DNA of 64,000 nucleotides from Polytrichum commune. Its lineage: Eukaryota; Streptophyta; Polytrichopsida; Polytrichales; Polytrichaceae. A program made the translations under genes and the position numbers. A model generated the notes under the pieces. It was not told where the DNA came from. It saw nothing but the letters and a program-made list of their open reading frames with translations, and did not search any database. This document shows positions 59,708-64,000 of this stretch, piece by piece (positions within the stretch are counted from its first letter, which is position 1; every line of letters begins with the position of its first letter). Location of the stretch: NCBI GenBank assembly GCA_950295325.1, contig OX485807.1:51634796-51698795 (forward strand), in the 5' to 3' direction.

Positions 59708-62700
59708 ATTATAAGTGAAGCTCATAAACAAGACGGAGTGCATTACAATTTGTCTACTACATGGCAATATGTATTACGCACACCTTATTGGTGGCCTACA
59801 CGGCGAAGAGACGTACTGGAATACTGTGATGAATGCCCAGTATGTAAAATGTCAGACCAAGGTGACTTAACTGGGGAACCCACCCCACATGACTCCGAGG
59901 ACGACGATGACCCACTGCCTGTCAAACCTTTGGAGGCACAAGAGGACATGAATGGGAAAGCGGAACCATATTGGACAACTCCCTATGTCCAATATCTAAC
60001 CTGTCAAACGTACGGGACCCCATGGGTAAGTTCCCTACCCCTGGAAGAAAGGAAATTGCTTGCTTACCGCAGTCGATTCTTCATACTCAAGGAAGGGGAA
60101 TTACATCGCATGTTTCACAACGGCATCATAAAGAAATGTGTACCTGGAAGGTATGTGAGGAGTTACATCAAGACCCTCCATATAAAGGAAAATCGGCATT
60201 TCTCGATAAACGCCACCAGGCAACTGGTGCTGCAGGGCCCTTATTGGTGGCCAACCATAGCGGAGGATGTTTTACTACTCATCACGTTATGCACTGAATG
60301 CAAAGGACAGGGAGAAGAGTTACCAACACAAGGAAGCTCTTCACAACCTAATCAAGAGACAGAGATAATACCCTACAAAGAAACCTTCAATGATTGGAGA
60401 ACACCCCTGGTTGAATACATGACACGGGAAAAGTTCAAGATGGACATGGAGACTCAAAGAAAGCAACAAGAGCTCATACGAGAAAGTGAGGTTTTCACAT
60501 TGGAGAAAGGAAAACTCCAAAAATTAGAGAAGAACGGAATGGCGAAGATATGCATTGCGGATTACCAAATCAAGCATTACATAGGAAAAATGCATGTCTA
60601 TCGAAAAACGCACCTAAACGATCAACACACCTGGCTACGATGTTTACAAGGGAACCGGTGGTGGCCCACGATGGGGCTAAGTGATATACAATTCTACATT
60701 GAGTATGATTGTCGATCCTGTTGAGAGCGATTTACAGGCCCATATCATAACATAATTTGCGGGTCCATTGCCGCACAACCACAAGACAACAAGGATTGGA
60801 GGAGGTTATTGATAGAATACCTCACCTACGGGTACCTTAAGGGGCCCCACATCTCGAAGGGACAACACAAGAAGATTGCCCGCCAGAGCCAAGAATACTT
60901 CATCGAAGAAGGCAAATTAAAACGAATACTATCAAACGGTGAGATCAAGATATGTATCGCCGGACATGAGGTAAACAAATACCTACAAGAATTACATGTC
61001 ACGGACACAAGAAAACATCTTAGCATGGAAACCACATGGCACCTGTCCATGTTTGGGCCATATTGGTGGCCCACGTGCGGGTCCGACATCAAGAACTTAT
61101 GCAACGGGAAATGCCCGGTTTGCAACAACCAAGTCGGGCTTGCAACAAAAAAAGAAACACAAACACTTCTAGGTGAGAAGAGCCTAGATTGGAGACGTCC
61201 ATATTTGGAGTACCTGACATGCGGAAAAATCTTTGACCAAGCCTTACCACCAGAGGTGAGGAGAGCGGTGGAGCAAAGCCATAAGCATTTTGTGTTCACC
61301 AACGGTGCTTTGCAACGGATACGCAAAGGAGGGAAGAGTAACCAAATGTGTATACCAGAGACTCAAGTACCTGCGTACTTAGCTAAGATTCATGGACAAA
61401 GCATGCCCCATTTGGCAGCCATAGAAACTTGGAAGGTTGTAGCCACCGGGGCGTATTGGTGGCCAACCACTAGTAGAAAATTCTGCGTCCGGATCAACAG
61501 AAAGGCGTTGGTCGCGGTTGTTACTTAGGACGCGTTGACCTGGACATGATGTAACACAATTTTGTTGATTTTTTCTGTTGATATGGTCACAAAAAGATTT
61601 TATTTTAAACTTATTTTTTTATTTTGTATATATATATATATATATATAACATTAAAAAATCAAAAATAAATAAATGGCAGATCGAAATTCCTAACCCCTC
61701 CCAAATAACCCTCAACCTATACCACGTCTACAAGTATAGACTACCTACCACTCACCTAGGTGTCAAGGCCAAGGCCAAAGGTGTCGGCCACGGGAATCGA
61801 ACCTTGCACCTAGTGACACCCACACATGTGCCTTAACCACTAGGTCATCACATCACACATGATATAAATGGAGTGTTTTAAACCTTTCAAGAATAAGGCC
61901 ACTATTTTCTCTTTACAACCTACTTGATGTATATAATTACAGTAATTATATACAGTATATATTTACTGTAAATATATACAGTATATATTTACTGTAAATA
62001 TATACAGTATATATTTACTGTAAATATATAATATATATAAATACAGTAAATATATACTGTATATAATTACTGTAAATATATACTGTATATAATTACTGTA
62101 ATTATATACTGTATATAATTACAGTATATATTTACTGTAAATATATAATATATATAAATACAGTAAATATATACTGTATATAATTACAGTAAATATTTAC
62201 TGTATATATTTACTGTAAATATATACTATATATAAATACAGTAAATATATACTGTATATATTTACTGTAAATGTATACATATTTATATATTTACTGTAAA
62301 TGTATACATATTTATATATTATATATTATATACATATATATTATATACATACATGTTACATATATTGTATACATATATGTTATATATATTATATACATAC
62401 ATATTATATACACATATATAATATACATATATATTATATACATATATATTATATACATATATATTATATATATATTATATATATATATATATAATATACA
62501 TACATATTCTATACAAACATATTCTATACATACATATTCTATACAAACATATTATATACATACATATTATATACATATATATATATATATATGATATGTT
62601 ACATATATTATATACATATTATACATATACATATTTATTCATATACATATTTATATTTATATATTTATATATTTATATATTTATATATTTATATATTTAT

Positions 62701-64000
62701 ATATTTATATATTTATATATTTATATATTTATATATTTATATATTTATATATTTATATATTTATATATTTATATATTTATATATTTATATATTTATATAT
62801 TTATATATTTATATATTTATATATTTATATATTTATATATTTATATATTTATATATTTATATATTTATATATTTATATATTTATATATTTATATATTTAT
62901 ATATTTATATATTTATATATTTATATATTTATATATTTATATATTTATATATTTATATATTTATATATTTATATATAAAAAAATATTAACTATCAACTAA
63001 TATAATATTTATAATATTTACGCACCTTTGAGTTCGTAATTATTTCCATACCCATACACTTACAAGTCCATAAATTGCAAAAAATTAAAAATATTTTACA
63101 ATATTCCAATAGATCCTAGAATATTCCAAAAAGATTCCATATTTACTAAAAATTTGTTGATTTGGTCATTGTACTATTCTAATCAACAAAAATGTAGGCA
63201 GTAAACTGTTGATTTTTACAAAAATTCAAAAATCAGTGAAATCGGTCATTGCAGTGCCCGGATCGACAAAGATCTGTTGATTTTTTGTTGATTTGGTCAT
63301 GATTTTCTAGTAGTGTTAACGTGGGGACATGACGTATGCAACTACCTAAAGCACTGTGATAGTTGTAGAGGAACAGAGACCAAGACAAAACACCCCGAGG
63401 AAAGTCAAAGCACGGCGCTCCCAGAAACAATATCCGAGCCGGATTGGAGGCACTCAGTCATACAACGACTGGAAAGCTTTGAAGATTGGAACCTTATTGA
63501 CACCCATGAAAATGTGGGATTACTTGACCCCAACGCTGAAATATATTTCATAACCAAGGATGGTTTGAAGTATCAATTACCCGATGGTGAAGTGAAAATG
63601 TGTATCACAAAAGGAGACGCCGTCGATTGGGTAAAGAGGGTACACGAATATCAAGTACCACACTTGACTGCGGAAGAAACAACCGCTCAAGTACACGAAG
63701 GCCCGTATTGGTGGCCAACTATCTCTCTAGACGTGAAACGTTTAGTTGACGAATGCCATATATGTCAGCTCGGGACAACGTTAAGCTTCCGAGCTGCGAA
63801 GTATGGAACCATCCCATTCAGAAGAGGTGAAGCACCGGATTGGCGAGAACCAATCATACAACACCTAAAACACCCAATGGAATTAAGTGAACTAGTATTC
63901 CAAGAAGAGTTGGGGATATTGAAAGAGGAAATACCTGATTATTTCCTGGAAGAAGATATATTGAGCCGAAGGTTAAATGGAGACATCAAATTGTGTATAT
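59522..64000 (+). CDS. tandem array of at least seven pre-integrase HHCC zinc-binding modules
   Basis: Each unit of about 393-435 nt starts with a DWR-like motif (59522, about 59971 as YWTTP, 60392, 60794, 61187, 63442, 63838). It then has an EYLT-G block, an FxxxxGKL-R segment, an ICI-like strand, a zinc pair H-x5/6-H, WWPT (59789, 60245, 60659, 61064, 61457, 63709; split in unit 5) and C-x2-C (59834, 60290, 60710, 61112, 63355, 63754). In ordinary plant gypsy elements this segment is present once, between RNase H and the integrase core, and its HHCC domain helps bind DNA ends. Six copies are complete with all ligands; the seventh is cut by the window edge. A TGA at 60722 follows unit 3. The frame is shared with pol until the CACTA insertion and resumes exactly when that insert is subtracted. 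Linkers between units vary in length. No DDE core is seen. Confidence 0.85.
61655..61855 (-). mobile_element. tRNA-derived SINE-like segment inside the CACTA element
   Basis: Minus strand: A-box-like GACCTAGTGGTTAAGG (61831-61846) and B-box GGTTCGATTCCC (61792-61803), then a body ending in an A/T-rich tail. The body differs from the SINE at 18150, so it is another family. Confidence 0.6.
61921..62640. repeat. TATATTTACTGTAAATATA-type palindromic AT repeats
   Basis: ACAGTA/TACTGT palindromic units repeat with periods near 20-28 bp to about 62300. Degenerate TATATTATATACATA runs follow. All long frames here are low-complexity artefacts. Confidence 0.9.
62652..62975. repeat. (ATTTATAT)n octanucleotide satellite, about 40 copies
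   Basis: Practically uninterrupted 8-bp period across about 320 bases inside the CACTA element. Translation gives only an Ile/Tyr/Leu/Phe repeat, which is not a gene. Confidence 0.95.

Larger units (their letters stand above)
61468..63317. mobile_element. non-autonomous CACTA transposon inside module 5
   Basis: Starts CACTAGTAGAAAAT; the right end is ATTTTCTAGTAGTG at 63302-63315, so the TIR is 14 bp with one mismatch. Both ends hold subterminal TGTTGAT/TTGGTCA motifs. AAC precedes it at 61465-61467 and recurs at 63318-63320 after two extra T, fitting the 3-bp duplication of CACTA elements with a slightly irregular right edge. Removing 61468-63320 restores the reading frame and the WWPT-to-D spacing of module 5. 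The interior is AT satellite plus a SINE-like segment with no transposase. Confidence 0.9.
48560..64000 (+). mobile_element. very large Ty3/gypsy-type LTR retrotransposon, cut by the right edge
   Basis: Order seen: inferred 5' LTR, primer-binding site, small ORF, long leader, gag, aspartic protease, reverse transcriptase, RNase H, then an array of pre-integrase zinc-binding modules. This is the plant Ty3/gypsy order up to RNase H. The extra ORF before gag and the size recall Ogre/Tat-type giants, but lineage placement by eye is not secure. The integrase core and 3' LTR would lie beyond 64000. A CACTA element is inserted at 61468. Between gag and the array no frameshift is seen, only nonsense codons. 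If 52-54.5 kb is a second LTR (see the leader entry), the element would instead start there. Confidence 0.8.

Noticed and set aside
60826-61326. 166-codon minus-strand frame
   Set aside because: Shadow of modules 4 and 5, which carry clear conserved motifs on the plus strand.
62271-63000. Several frames of more than 100 codons rich in Ile, Tyr and Leu
   Set aside because: They are translations of AT satellites with periods of 8 and about 20 bp.

Overview
This is a nuclear, TE-rich stretch of a land-plant genome. The evidence is two intron-split plant-type genes, a Dof-like zinc-finger relic, a Harbinger-type Myb-like relic, CACTA, hAT and Harbinger-like DNA elements, tRNA-derived SINE-like elements and a large plant-type Ty3/gypsy retrotransposon. 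No rRNA, confident tRNA, CRISPR or organellar block was seen. The species cannot be fixed from the sequence. Layout: 1-1.04 kb is a frameshifted unrecognised coding remnant. 1.8-4.4 kb is a 349-bp satellite with dimeric higher-order structure and a hairpin in each unit. 4.8-6.6 kb (minus) is a twice-frameshifted Harbinger-associated Myb-like gene. 6.6-21.6 kb is non-coding and full of dispersed repeats, MITEs and SINEs. Gene 1 (22.8-26.9 kb, plus) is a three-exon Golgi-type glycosyltransferase of the PF03407 family. Both of its introns are built from tandem copies of the following acceptor and exon start, and intron 1 also holds a hAT element with a clean 8-bp TSD. 28-36 kb holds repeats, a two-finger Dof-like pseudogene and a receptor-kinase scrap. 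Gene 2 (38.0-36.5 kb, minus) is a PHD-finger chromatin-type protein in at least two exons. 39-48.5 kb is gene-free. From about 48.6 kb to the right edge lies one very large Ty3/gypsy-type element: inferred 5' LTR, primer-binding site, a small extra ORF, gag-protease, reverse transcriptase-RNase H, then the most unusual part of the window. That part is a head-to-tail array of at least seven copies (six complete, one cut by the edge) of the region that normally occurs once between RNase H and the integrase catalytic core. It contains the HHCC zinc-binding domain. All six complete copies keep all four zinc ligands and the W-W-P-T core. From gag to the array everything lies in a single frame, broken by five nonsense codons and by a 1.85-kb CACTA transposon inside module 5. 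No integrase catalytic (DDE) core is seen before the window ends. How the parts relate: the two host genes look unrelated in function. The rest is a record of nested transposition (SINE-like sequence in CACTA in gypsy; hAT in an intron array; a MITE-like element in a dispersed repeat) and of repeated local tandem duplication, including at exon boundaries of both host genes.
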